DNA from: Gracilaria gracilis
Taxonomy: Eukaryota > Rhodophyta > Florideophyceae > Gracilariales > Gracilariaceae
DNA length: 64,000 nt
Assembly (NCBI GenBank): GCA_030374805.1
Contig: JARGSG010000072.1
Coordinates: 248,001-312,000, forward strand
Direction: 5' to 3'
A program made the translations under genes and the position numbers. The notes under the pieces were generated by a model. That model saw only the letters and a list, made by a program, of their open reading frames with translations, was not told where the DNA came from and ran no database searches. Below, piece by piece: positions 1-9,333 of this stretch (the stretch's first letter is position 1; each line of letters begins with the position of its first letter).

Positions 1-412
1 GATCCAGAATGTATTGCACCGTGAACAGAACAGATTGATTCTGTTGCCGAGTAGGAAGTTTCACCAGCACTTCGTTTTTCCCGGGTTCAGAAAGAAGGCG
101 ACTGGCTTGGAAGATGGTAGTGTTCTCACGCCTAGCAAGAACGTTTTTAGCAACTTGCTGTCCTTCAATTAGAGGAATGCGCCGAAACGCATCGCGCCCA
201 GTAGTGTAGGGAAAAAGATATCTCTCTGTGATGGTTGCGCTGCAGTTGGCATTACGAACGACCGTGATGTCAACCTCACACAAGAATTGCGGCGACTGAG
301 ATTGGTTCTGCGGTGGAGCTCTATTGCATCGTAAGGTTGAGGTTTGCGCTCGAGAACTGTGTATGCACAGAAGAGAGAGAACGAACGCATGCACGAGGAG
401 GATTCGTTTCAT
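1..412 (-). CDS. Secreted protein, DUF2207-like N-terminal part (runs off the window edge)
   Basis: Reads from ATG at 412 towards position 1 without a stop (137 codons), so the C-terminus lies outside. Residues 1-22 form a typical signal peptide: basic MKR, a hydrophobic core, then an SSRAQ cleavage region. After a Cys-containing segment comes a pattern like the DUF2207 extracellular domain: VDITVVRNANCSATITERY, then GRDAFRRIPL, and a beta-rich end with FTVQYIL. In that family the domain is followed by membrane helices, which cannot be seen here. The family match rests on motif resemblance only; secretion is the firmer call. A mirror copy starts at 63780. Confidence 0.6.
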   Translation of the reverse strand, partial: MKRILLVHAFVLSLLCIHSSRAQTSTLRCNRAPPQNQSQSPQFLCEVDITVVRNANCSATITERYLFPYTTGRDAFRRIPLIEGQQVAKNVLARRENTTIFQASRLLSEPGKNEVLVKLPTRQQNQSVLFTVQYILD

Positions 413-2169
413 GTTGCATGTGAGGTTGAGAAGCAGAAGGAAAAACAAACAAGATTGGGGGTGATATTGTATTACAGGCAAGACGACCTAGAAATCTTAA
501 CGGCATACTTTGTGTTGTTGTAATAACAACAACTCTGTAGTTACTGGTCCAGAGGAAGCATTGCAATTATTTATGGCCACTTCTGGGCCTAAGTCCCTTT
601 GGGTAGAATATGCCATGTAGTAAAGTACCTGGGATTCCGGCTGGGTTTCGTGACGCCTCATGGCTACACAGAACGACCGTTTTATATGTACGAGTTATCT
701 TGAAAAACGGAGATAACCAGGCGACGAGACAGCTGAATTTGGGCCCGAGCCGAAGGCGAGGGACCATTTAGCTGTCAATCGACCCGTTATTCACGTGTTT
801 GTGGATAAAAATTGCTTATCGAAGGCTGCAAGTGACTCTGATAAGAACAAATTGCGTCCTTTCATTTGGAAAAGTTTATTCAAGTGGCGCAGAGTCCCCG
901 TGTAGAGAGTGATAAGCATGGACCGCTGCGTCATCATGTTCGCTGCAGTTTGATAAGAATTAGGATCTCAAGTTCAGGGTTCATGCCCAGCTGTGCTCAC
1001 TTCTCCCCATGGTCACATCACAGGATTGTGAGAAATTGATCGCAATAGGGCTGGGGAAGTTTCAACATTCTAAATCAAAATAGATTTGAAGCAACGCAAC
1101 GATCAAGTACCAAATAAACTTATCTAGCGTTGGCTAAAGTGAGCAATCTTTATATCTAAATCAATTGCTCTTGTATAACACAGGATCATTTACGCTTTGA
1201 AAATAGAAACAAACTATAATAGGAAAAAACTTATGTTGAACAGAATATGAGTACCACAGGAACTACGTTAGCATCCAAAACAAAAAAATAAAAACTAAAG
1301 CTTTCAAGGTGAAAGCCAAAATAGCACAACTGCTTGGTTTTGTAGGCCTATAGAGTTGTAGCGCTTGCACGTGTTTAACAATAAATAAGTTCTTGTCATA
1401 TAAAGAGAATATTTATAATGAAGAACACCAGGCCTGCAGAACACTGAAGGGTTGAACTCTCGTTGATGTTCTGAATAGTATTAAGATGCCATGCAGAGAT
1501 ATAACGTATTTTGAGAAGAGCCTGTTCCATCTTTAGTACTATCTGTGTAAACATTACGAAACGAATAGAAACATATTCCATGAAGTCACAATGGTGTCTG
1601 AATGTATTACTTAGAACAAAGAAATGACGGATTCGTCAATACAGAGTTTCATGGCGAGCTAGAGTGTTCTACGATCGAAGCTCTTAGATGGCCCGGAAAT
1701 AGACTCGGACAACTCTTTTGATACTGGTCAGTGCTGGAGCATCTACGTTTGGCATTCATACTCTCTTCCGAACCAAGGTGTGAAAAGATTTGGACGAGCC
1801 TACACTGTTCAGAGCTGCCTCTTCGTTCTTCTGTGTCTCCCATGTCATCGTATGGGCATGAGTAGTACGAAATGAGTAGTAGGCAGAATGCTTTTGAACA
1901 TACGAACTAGAAATTTGCAAAGCACGCTTCCCAGAGCACGCTTTACCAAAAGAAAATTCGGGAAGCTCCTTGAGCTCTTCTACATAATACTAATAGTGTG
2001 AGCAAACAATGCCGATTAAGGGTGGCTACCCCGCTTGACAATTGCTTTCAGACCTGAGAAGAACCAAGAACTATTTGTTCCCGTTTAGTTTGGGAGAAAG
2101 TTGCATACTTGCAATGGCAGCAGTGTGTGTTGCTTATTTCTTTTTCTACCGTTCGTAGCATTTACAAAG
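413..2169. other. Gene-poor stretch upstream of the DUF2207-like gene
   Basis: Mostly AT-rich sequence without a convincing gene. It holds a small GC-rich hairpin near 741-762 (complementary GCC/GGC around GAA), and one short frame on the minus strand at 1649-1843 that is listed separately. Nothing else was recognised. The mirror stretch is 62022-63779. Confidence 0.5.
1649..1843 (-). CDS. Possible small protein, 64 aa, unknown
   Basis: The frame is unchanged in both palindrome arms (62348-62542 on the other side). The product is hydrophilic, Ser/Arg/Glu-rich, with no signal peptide or membrane segment and no recognised motif. Conservation between the arms is weak support because the whole arm is nearly identical. 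It may simply be a chance frame. Confidence 0.15.
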   Translation of the reverse strand: MGDTEERRGSSEQCRLVQIFSHLGSEESMNAKRRCSSTDQYQKSCPSLFPGHLRASIVEHSSSP

Positions 2170-3087
2170 TTAATTCCCATGACGCTCGGCCATATGTCTC
2201 AGAACAGCGCGAAGGCTCTGGTATTCGCGGCCGCATTGCGGGCATGAAAAGCGACTCGGCGCCACTCCATCCCCCAACTGAGACGCCGGCGCGTACTGAG
2301 CCGCTGCCGCCACTGCCGCCGCATGCGCAGCGCGCACGCGCTGCACGCGCTGCGCCTCCCTCCGCGCCACCATCTGCTCCACCGCCTGCGCCCCCGCAGA
2401 CGGCGGCCAGGCCGCAGCGCGCCCCGCCGCCTCCAGAGCACTGGACGACAGCCGCGCCAGCGTGGGCGCTGGCGCCGCAGGCGCAGCGCGCGTGCGCTTG
2501 GCTACCGCCGGCGCGCTCGACACCGGCGGCGCGGCCGCAGCGCGCCCCGTCGCCTCCAGAGCGCTGGACGACAGCCGCGCCAGCGTGGGCGCTGGCGCCG
2601 CAGGCGCAGCGCGCGTGCGTTTGGATACCGTCTGCGTGCTCGAAACTGGCGGCTCGGCCGCAGCGCGCCCCGTCGCCTCCAGAGCGCTGGACGTCATCTG
2701 CGCCAGCGTGGGCGCTCGCGCCGCTTGCCGCCGGGGCGCTGTCGGCGCCACAACCTCAGGCGCCTCTACAGCGCGCTCGGTCATTGTTTGTGTCCGTGCT
2801 GCTCGCGACGAGGCCGCTGCACGTGCACCCGTAGTTGAAGCTAAAAGCGTGGGGTCTTTCATCAAACTGAGAGCGCCCAAAGCTTCGCCTGTACGTCTGG
2901 AGTGTGCAGAGGAGTGTCGCGCCCTTCCTGACTGGTTAGAAGACTGATTTTGTCTCCGAGACGACTGACGTTTCTTTGACCCTTTCTCTACCCTGCTTCT
3001 GTCCACGCTGAGGTCTCTTTTGTTCCTCTTGTCTCTAGGTGGCCGTCTGCCATCGCCACCGGAGGAACTTTGAGGCTGAGAGTTCAT
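2170..3087 (-). CDS. Ala/Pro/Arg-rich protein with C-terminal C2H2 zinc finger, 305 aa (three repeat units)
   Basis: Residues 1-65 are a basic, Ser/Arg-rich tail of low complexity. Residues 125-165, 166-206 and 207 to about 238 are tandem copies of a 41-residue repeat beginning APTLA, with SSALEA and KRTRAAPAAP motifs; the third is partial. The C-terminus is a classical C2H2 finger: C282, C285, H298, H303 (C-x2-C-x12-H-x4-H). This suggests a nuclear, nucleic-acid-binding protein, but the role is unknown. The start is chosen at the first Met after a TATA box (TATATA at 3184-3189, about 97 bp upstream). The mirror gene 61227-62021 has exactly one repeat unit fewer. Coding GC is far above that of the flanks. 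Confidence 0.75.
   Translation of the reverse strand: MNSQPQSSSGGDGRRPPRDKRNKRDLSVDRSRVEKGSKKRQSSRRQNQSSNQSGRARHSSAHSRRTGEALGALSLMKDPTLLASTTGARAAASSRAARTQTMTERAVEAPEVVAPTAPRRQAARAPTLAQMTSSALEATGRAAAEPPVSSTQTVSKRTRAAPAAPAPTLARLSSSALEATGRAAAAPPVSSAPAVAKRTRAAPAAPAPTLARLSSSALEAAGRAAAWPPSAGAQAVEQMVARREAQRVQRVRAAHAAAVAAAAQYAPASQLGDGVAPSRFSCPQCGREYQSLRAVLRHMAERHGN
2371..2715 (-). repeat. 123-bp coding tandem repeat, about 2.8 units
   Basis: Encodes residues 125 to about 238 of the zinc-finger protein. The unit length is 123 bp (41 codons), so copy changes keep the frame. The right arm carries one unit fewer, which accounts exactly for the 123-bp shift in paired coordinates across this gene (64314 to 64191). 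Confidence 0.85.
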
Positions 3088-4528
3088 GGTTCGGTTTGAA
3101 ATGTAGTGCTTGGATACGTGAGAATGGTAAGCACGTCTAATGGTAAAGTTCTTAGCATAGAGTTAAAGGAGAGGTAGACTTCTTATATACTGTTTCTCTG
3201 TGGGATATGCAGACCTACAATAGGAGGTCTTTGGGCTCATCAGCATTGAGCAACAAATACAAGCAAGTGCAATGAATGTGTTTTGACTTGAGTCATAACA
3301 CATGGTAACTGTATGTTGAATACTTTCAACAAATTATGAAGGAGTAGAACACTGATCATTTCTAAATATTATTCGTTTAAAAGTACGACTCTGTCGGACG
3401 CGGTTGAAATTTCATATCATTATGAATTGTGGAGTTGTGTGTCATAATTGGTGTTGCTGCAAATTCCCGATATGTTGGTCGAATCGGAGATCCTAATGGA
3501 AGGCACACTGGTGTAGAGTGGTGCTCGTATTGTTCTAACTGTTTGCATGACATAAAAGACAAGATAAATGATTTCGTGTGTTGACATCTGCCATTTTTTT
3601 GCAATCATAAAGCTGACAATATTAGGTTCATTATATACTGCATGAAAGAATGAACAACGTTTCCCTACATGGAAAGCAACAAGTTATGGTTTTCATTTCG
3701 TAAATGTTGGGGCTTTTCGCTTTGTCGCCGTGGAGAAGTTTTATTTTTGCAGCGCCGATTTCACTGGGAAGGATTATTTGGCGTTTAGCTCAAACTGCTA
3801 ACCAACAACACACGCTCATGCGTGTCCACCAATATAACACTGCATTTGCAGCTTTCGTCTTGCTCCCTTCGCTGCAATAAAACACCATGTATATATCACA
3901 CTTGGTACTCAATTTTGAACGGTATCAATTTGTGCATGCAGCGAGGCTGAGAGCGAGTGGCTCGTGCTCGCGTGGCCACGCATCACGCTCGCTCTCGACA
4001 AGCCTTTGTGCGCGCGCCACGCGCACGCGCAGTGCATCGCGCACGCGCCGCTCCACCATGTTCGCGAGCTCCAGCTCCTTGCTACTGTAAAGTTTCTCTA
4101 CGAAGGCAAAGCCTTTCTCATACAGAATACACTGTAATGGTTACTGTATCCTTCCCCCGGCCAGCGAGGCCGCGCCTTGTTGGACACGTAGCGACGCACA
4201 TTTGGGCACACCAAAAACTTTTGCCGCAAACTTTGCAAAAATCTTTGCGACAAAAAGTGAGCGTGGAGCCCAACACACGTTTTCCACTCGCCACCGTGGC
4301 GTTCGCTGCGCGGTGCTTCGATAATCGAAGTTCGATTGCTTCGAATCGACGCAGCTGTGCGCGCGTGGAGTCCACGCCGTGGACGTCTCAATGGGAGTAA
4401 CATTACCCTGTTGTTACAACAACACCAATAATATGGTTATATATTAGAATATATTTGCTTCCTCATTTTTCATTGGTTGTGAACAACCACAGATAATATT
4501 ATAGAATATTGTCTTCTCCCTTACAGCA
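3088..4528. other. Intergenic stretch with divergent promoter regions
   Basis: Contains the TATA box of the zinc-finger gene (3184-3189). On the other side lies an AT-rich segment (about 4410-4525) upstream of the amidinotransferase, with an inverted CCAAT (CATTGG) and TATA-like runs. A GC-rich block at 3920-4400 holds overlapping open frames on the minus strand, treated separately. A homopolymer at about 3593-3600 is 7 T here versus 8 in the mirror copy. Confidence 0.5.
3925..4131 (-). CDS. Possible exon or gene remnant, charged helical C-terminus
   Basis: The minus strand reads, after an in-frame TAA and a splice-acceptor-like TTACAG, a 68-codon frame ending in TGA. It contains YEKGFAFVEKLYSSKELELA and then a long Arg/Glu-rich helix. 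Upstream on the same strand (to about 4403), other frames remain open and include a Cys cluster (FCKVCGKSFWCAQMC). A spliced or frameshifted gene is possible, but no complete structure can be built. The mirror copy is 60182-60388 with the same frame. Family unknown. Confidence 0.25.
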   Translation of the reverse strand, partial: CILYEKGFAFVEKLYSSKELELANMVERRVRDALRVRVARAQRLVESERDAWPREHEPLALSLAACTN

Positions 4529-5727
4529 ATGAAGTTCGCTGATTCAGAAGTACTGGTCAACTCCTCAACCGAATGCGGTAACTTGCAAGAAGTCATTGTC
4601 GCTCGCTTGCCTAATGATGCCTGCTTTCCACCGGAAGGTCTGGATTTCCGAGCACAATGCAACAATGAGTACATTGCGTCCACACTGCCCTGGCCGATTG
4701 GTCCGAAGCACCCGAAACAGATCGACAAAGCTAACAAGCAGTACGACATGCTTGCGGAAATGCTCAGAGGTGAAGGTGTCGTTGTCAAGCGACCTTCACC
4801 TATTCCACAAAACAAGCCCATCGTTACTCCGTTTTGGCAAACACCCACGATGTACAACTGCTGCCCACGTGACAAACTGTTGGTTGTCGGGCGTGAAATT
4901 ATCGAAGCATCTATGTCTAATCGCTCTCGACTTTTCGAGGAGTACTGCTACCGCGACATCATAATGGATTACTACCGCCGAGATAAAGGAATGATCTGGA
5001 CAGCAGCGCCAAAGCCAATGATGCGCGATTCGCTCTACCAGCATCATGTTGACCTGCAGAAGGGTGTTCACCCTCCGTTCTGGGATCGAATTGATCAAAG
5101 ATTTGAACAACAGAATGGCTACGTCCCGCCGGAACATGTGAAGAACAAGAAACACAAGTTCGAATTTTCGGTGACTGAAGATGAGCCGGTTTGGGATGCT
5201 GCCGATGTGGCCCGCATTGGAAAGGACCTATTTGTTATTCACAGCAACACAACTAATCGCAGCGGTTTCGAATGGTTGCAGCGCCATTTTGCTAGCCGTG
5301 GAGTGGACTGTCATCTCATGCACTTCCCAGATGATCTCAAGCCGCAGCATATTGACGGCAACTTTGTTCCATTACGTCCTGGAGTGTCCTCGTCAATCGT
5401 GAGCGACCACCGTTGGAATGGGAGATCCCAAAATTCCGCGAGGGCAACTGGAAGTTGATTGAGTCCGCACCGCCCAACGCAATCAATTACCCCATGCCCG
5501 ACTTTTGTGATTGCAGCGCTGTGAACGTGTTCAGCATATCTCCCGAGAAGGTCGTGGTTGAGGAAAACGAAAAAGAACTCATTGAACAACTGGATGATTT
5601 GGGTTTCGATGTTATTCCGGTGCCTTACCGTGATACATACCAATTCGGTGGAGGTTTGCAGTGCTCTACGAATGACATTCGACGAGACGATCAGCTCAAA
5701 GACTTTTTCGCAGTCGACTATAACTAG
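4529..5727 (+). CDS. Amidinotransferase (glycine/arginine amidinotransferase family), frameshifted near 5384
   Basis: The family moves the amidino group of arginine onto an amine acceptor (guanidinoacetate synthesis and related guanidino products). Residues 1-286 follow the family order: EVIVARLP near the N-terminus, EPVWDAADVARIGKDLF (D223/D226), then PQHIDGNF with the putative catalytic H274. The frame then shifts by one base near 5384. The next frame continues the family sequence from VNRERPPLEWEIPKF to FGGGLQCSTNDIRR, which carries the expected nucleophilic Cys, ending at 5727. Total length would be about 399 residues, normal for the family. The same one-base loss is in the mirror copy (58586-59784), so it is either a shared inactivating mutation or a repeated consensus error. 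Family assignment is strong; the acceptor is unknown. Confidence 0.85.
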
Positions 5728-6603
5728 ATTTCTGTTGTCTCTCTGGAACGGCGAGCCCTGTGTTAATCCACCTTGGGATCACACCTTGGAAGCACTTTGC
5801 CCTGTTAGGGCGGTTGTGGTATATCACGATCAAAGAAAACGAATCGGCACCAATGAATGAGTGTCAAAGAGCTCTGTGCCTCTTCTCTGGCCTCTTCTGA
5901 ACGCAACTGCCGCGATCAAGCGCTTTGAATAGTAGCTCAAACTACCATTCTGGTAGTACGTACAACGAGGATCTCCAATAAAGCCACGGAGCGTGTTAAC
6001 GCTCCGCGCTCTTAGAATTAAACCTAGTCTACCAAGGATATGCTCTAATGTCCTACAGCGGTGTTTACCAACAGTTACATGCCGAAAAAGGACTAGGTTG
6101 CTGAATGCATAGGCGCCAATTTGCGCGCAAGCAATCAAAGCAGGTTCAGTGAATCAGAAGATCTGCCACCTACAAAGTTTGTACCAATCTGTGATAACCG
6201 TAGCTTCTCATCAAGGCTCACAACGTTTCACATGTGACACCTAACTCCTTACATATGCTCACCAAAAAGTAACTGTGGTGCTTGGACCAGAAGAGAGATA
6301 CATAAGGGTCATTAACTGGCACGAGAGTGCGATATGAACCCTCGGAATGGTTATTTACCCGAGGCTCCGCCTCGGGAAAATAAGAAGATAGATACATCGC
6401 CTCCTTTATACCACGAAAGGCTTTTAGTGATTCACTGCCTGTAACACTGAAGGTGATGATAAAAGGTCTGGCTGGATCTCTCAAGAAGAGAGAAACCTCC
6501 ATCCCAATTTATAGTGTTATCTGGTACAGTACTGTGACTACACAGCGTGCCCCTATTTGTACGTTAGTGTTGCACCACCTACATCCTGTCGTGTAACTAA
6601 ATG
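5728..6603. other. Intergenic stretch with short hairpins and the empty site of the right-arm insertion
   Basis: Holds AATAAA near 5979, a CGGAGCG...CGCTCCG inverted repeat near 5987-6006, and a CCCGAGGC/GCCTCGGG hairpin at 6358-6376. At 6393-6397 the single TACAT (ATGTA on the other strand) marks where the Gypsy element sits in the other arm. A minus-strand frame at 5830-6138 is listed separately. No other gene was recognised. Confidence 0.6.
5830..6138 (-). CDS. Possible protein, 102 aa, unknown
   Basis: The frame is the same length in both arms (mirror 58175-58483). The product starts MIACAQIGAYAFSNLVLF and is Arg-rich later, without a clear domain. It lies tail to tail with the amidinotransferase, and the hairpin near 5987 falls inside it. 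It may be a transposon remnant or a chance frame. Confidence 0.2.
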   Translation of the reverse strand: MIACAQIGAYAFSNLVLFRHVTVGKHRCRTLEHILGRLGLILRARSVNTLRGFIGDPRCTYYQNGSLSYYSKRLIAAVAFRRGQRRGTELFDTHSLVPIRFL

Positions 6604-7737
6604 TCACGAACGACGGAGAACCCTAGACTTAAAAGGCTCGGTTAGTCCGATGTATGAAGGTCCGAAAACGCGAATGTTCTCCTCCTCCAAATGCGCTTCC
6701 CAGGCCGGCAAAACCACAACAGCAACACGCATACCAACGCGGTGCTTGGGGTTGATAACCGCGCTCCCTTCCATCACATCAAACACAGAGATAATGTCTG
6801 GAATGGTGGCGTTGAGCTCTCCATCCAACCATCCAGCCATGTTTTCATTCTTTGCCTGTAGGGTATACTTCCTCCCTTTCCACTCGTCGGCTCCTTCAAT
6901 GTGAACTCGGCCCTTTGTAAAACCACCCTCGTCCTGGAAATTGGCGCTTGTCACCGTTCCTCGAAATACGACGGTACCGTCATTCTCGCAGGCAACTTGT
7001 TGCGCGACGTCTTCTTCGTGAGCAAAAGCCACTCGCATATCTCGCCCAATAGTCATGGCAGCAGAAACGGTGCCACAAATAAGATGTTGGCGTAGCTTAT
7101 TTGCATGCGGCAGGCGCTGCACGGCAGCAATCTCTCCGTTATCCGCGCTACACAATGCGCGAAGCAAATGTTCCATGCGGGCAGAATTAGACACGTTTTC
7201 AATAAGAAACGTCTCTCCAAACTCGTTGACAGCGGCGACGGGAGCAGCCGGAAGCGCTGCGCGGTCCAGGCGCATCATAGCGTGCGTGAGCTCAGGCACG
7301 CTGCGGCCGACAAGATCGGCGTCGACCACGAAAGCATTATCGATCTTTGACGCAATATAGAAGGCCAGCGCAAGATTTCCGGCGCCGATCTCGAGGGGGA
7401 AGAAGGTGTTGATGGCACCGACGCTACGCTGCATGAGATGGACAGCTTCCATCACGGGTGGCTCATGGTGGCGCTGAATTTGCGCCTGGTGGGCTGGAGG
7501 GGCTGTGTCGGGCTGCTTTGACGACGGGCCCATGAAGTATGCGGTACATACCTGCGCGTCGGGAGGGACGTTGTTGAGGGCGAGAAGTTGGATGGGGCGG
7601 CCGGAGGAGATGATGGATTCAACAAGGTGGGCCACAATGGACAACTGGCCACCACCGCCGGCGGCGAGAACGGTGGATCCGAGCACTGCATCGCGCAGAT
7701 CTTGTGGCGAGAGGAGGCGGGGCGCTGGATGTTGCAT
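6604..7737 (-). CDS. DUF917 family protein, 377 aa
   Basis: Uninterrupted frame of the length expected for DUF917 proteins (about 360 aa), which are mostly bacterial and often annotated near hydantoinase-type enzymes. Visible features are an N-terminal Gly-rich turn after a Val/Leu strand (VLAAGGGGQLSI, about residues 22-33), FFPLEIGAGNLALAF and VVDADLVGRSVPEL in the middle, and a C-terminal half with GTVTSANFQDEGGFTKGRVHIEG and FDVMEGSAVINPKHRVGMRVAVVVLPA. The exact reaction is not known; hydrolysis of a cyclic amide or a related step is only suggested by the family. It lies 163 bp from the MFS transporter on the same strand. It differs from the mirror copy 44459-45592 by about one residue (P versus F in a VAAVNEFGE context). 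Confidence 0.8.
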   Translation of the reverse strand: MQHPAPRLLSPQDLRDAVLGSTVLAAGGGGQLSIVAHLVESIISSGRPIQLLALNNVPPDAQVCTAYFMGPSSKQPDTAPPAHQAQIQRHHEPPVMEAVHLMQRSVGAINTFFPLEIGAGNLALAFYIASKIDNAFVVDADLVGRSVPELTHAMMRLDRAALPAAPVAAVNEFGETFLIENVSNSARMEHLLRALCSADNGEIAAVQRLPHANKLRQHLICGTVSAAMTIGRDMRVAFAHEEDVAQQVACENDGTVVFRGTVTSANFQDEGGFTKGRVHIEGADEWKGRKYTLQAKNENMAGWLDGELNATIPDIISVFDVMEGSAVINPKHRVGMRVAVVVLPAWEAHLEEENIRVFGPSYIGLTEPFKSRVLRRS

Positions 7738-7832
7738 GTTTGGGTGCGTGGGCGCTGCCGGCTGGCACTGTTACGTGTTACCACAATGCAGAAGGGTGCG
7801 TTTTATAACAAAACTTGTATTTGAGTCTGTAC

Positions 7833-7886
7833 GTCAGCGGCTGCCAGCCCGTCAGCGGATGACAGCCCGTCAGCGGCTGACAGCCC
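7833..7886. repeat. 18-bp minisatellite, 3 units
   Basis: Three tandem copies of an 18-bp unit of the form GTCAGCGGCTGACAGCCC between the DUF917 and MFS genes. The mirror locus 44274-44363 has five copies. Each unit contains the short palindrome CAGC..GCTG. Confidence 0.9.
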
Positions 7887-7900
7887 GGAAGTTACGCTAC

Positions 7901-9333
7901 TCAGCGAGTGGTCACGCATGGTGACCACCTGGTGGTGCGCGCCACAGCAACTAACGCGAGCAAACTCCACAAGGCAGCAATCCAGTAAAACGGGTTGTAA
8001 TCGGCAGGTCGCTCAATAGTGCCCGCCATCCATTCCACGCTCGCCATGAGCCACGCTGAACACGCTTCGCCAAGTCCCAGCGCCAAACCGCCCCCCACTC
8101 CAAACACAAGCGCGCTGTTGAGCCTGCCATACAGGTCGTTCGCCATCAACACAGCACACCCAGCGTGGCACGCCATCACAATCTTCAGCAGCGCTTTCAC
8201 CAACACAAAGCCCCAGAAATACATCTTGTTCGAGAACTGCACCATGCCCACAAACAGCACCGACTGCAATACCATGAACAACATCATCATGTTCCTTGAC
8301 CCGGAGAACCAGAAGCCGTCCCCAAAGCTCATGTAATCCGTCAGCCAAGCTCCTACCAGGCTCAGCGCCACCGCAGCAAAGTTCGTGATTTGGAACAAAG
8401 GCACCAAAACATCCATCCGCCTGTTGAACAGAAGCCCAAGCTTGAAGTAGTACGGGTTGAGCATGTAACTCGCCCCAGACGTGAAAGTTGCGAAAACATA
8501 GTACCAGAAGCTGCTCGAGCGCAGCAGTTCACCCAATCCGATCTTTCCCACCGCCGCAGGGCGTCCCAAAATAGGTTGTCGTTCGCTGTCCAACTCGTCC
8601 GCACTCTGTTCCTCCCCTTCTGATGGCCAGCTCATCAAAAAGGTAGGAGCCAGCGCCGCTAAAACCAGTACAAACGCAGCGCAGTGAATGGCGTTCAAGT
8701 AACCGACTTCCCTAATGAACAAATCAAACAATTGTACGAAGAAGATTGCACCCAGCCCGAACGCCGTCTGTCCCACTCCAACAGCAAGTCCGGGCCGCTC
8801 GGTGTTCCATACCAGCAACAACTCCAGACAAAGCGAGAAACCTGCTCCAGTGAAAACATAACAAAATTGGAGAGTTAGACGTCACCCACAAGCGCTACCG
8901 TCGAGATGCAACGCCTGACCGAGCACATACCCACCCCCAGGGGAAACGCTTGCATGCCCACCCCAACCAGTATCGGCGTTGGCATGCAACGAGCAGCACC
9001 CAGAACGGCCAGACTCAAAAATGAAAACGCTATCAAACAGCTTGCAGACAAAACACGAACACGCGCAGTCTTAGATTGCAGAGGCCCGGTAAGCTTCGGT
9101 GCTCCAGAGTCCAGATACACACCGGCTAGCATCATGATCGGCGCAGAAACGAAGTGCAACAAGCCCATAGAAGTTTCCCACACGCCGTCGAGCGAATGGC
9201 TGCGGGAGGCGCCATTCTCAACTGGTACGGTGAAAATGCCAAGCGAGAAAGTTGAACCAGCGGCGAACAACAGCAAACATGACAGCGTTGAATTGGCGAA
9301 CGCCGATGGGGTCGCTTGTGGGGGGGAAACCAT
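7901..9333 (-). CDS. Major facilitator superfamily transporter, 447 aa, two exons
   Basis: Exon 1 is 9333-8931, intron 8930-8842 (GTATGT...GCAG, 89 bp), exon 2 8841-7901. The join is in frame and restores a Gly codon (GVG then FSLCLELLLVW). The protein has about 12 hydrophobic segments, a central hydrophilic loop (SEGEEQSADELDSERQPILG) between halves, and the polar turn VWNTERPGLAVGVGQTAFGLG typical of MFS carriers of the nodulin-like/OFA type. The start is placed at MVSPPQ, the last Met before the first membrane segment; upstream Mets in frame exist. It is likely a plasma or organelle membrane transporter with unknown substrate. Its closest neighbour on the same strand is the DUF917 gene, suggesting but not proving a shared pathway. 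One R/Q difference from the mirror copy lies in the loop. Confidence 0.8.

Noticed and set aside
2109..2834. Plus-strand 241-codon frame opposite the zinc-finger gene
   Set aside because: Antisense shadow of the repeat-coding region; the minus strand has the C2H2 finger and a TATA box.
4529..5727. An intron joining the two amidinotransferase frames
   Set aside because: The frames meet within a few bases with no GT-AG pair that would preserve the conserved residues on both sides.
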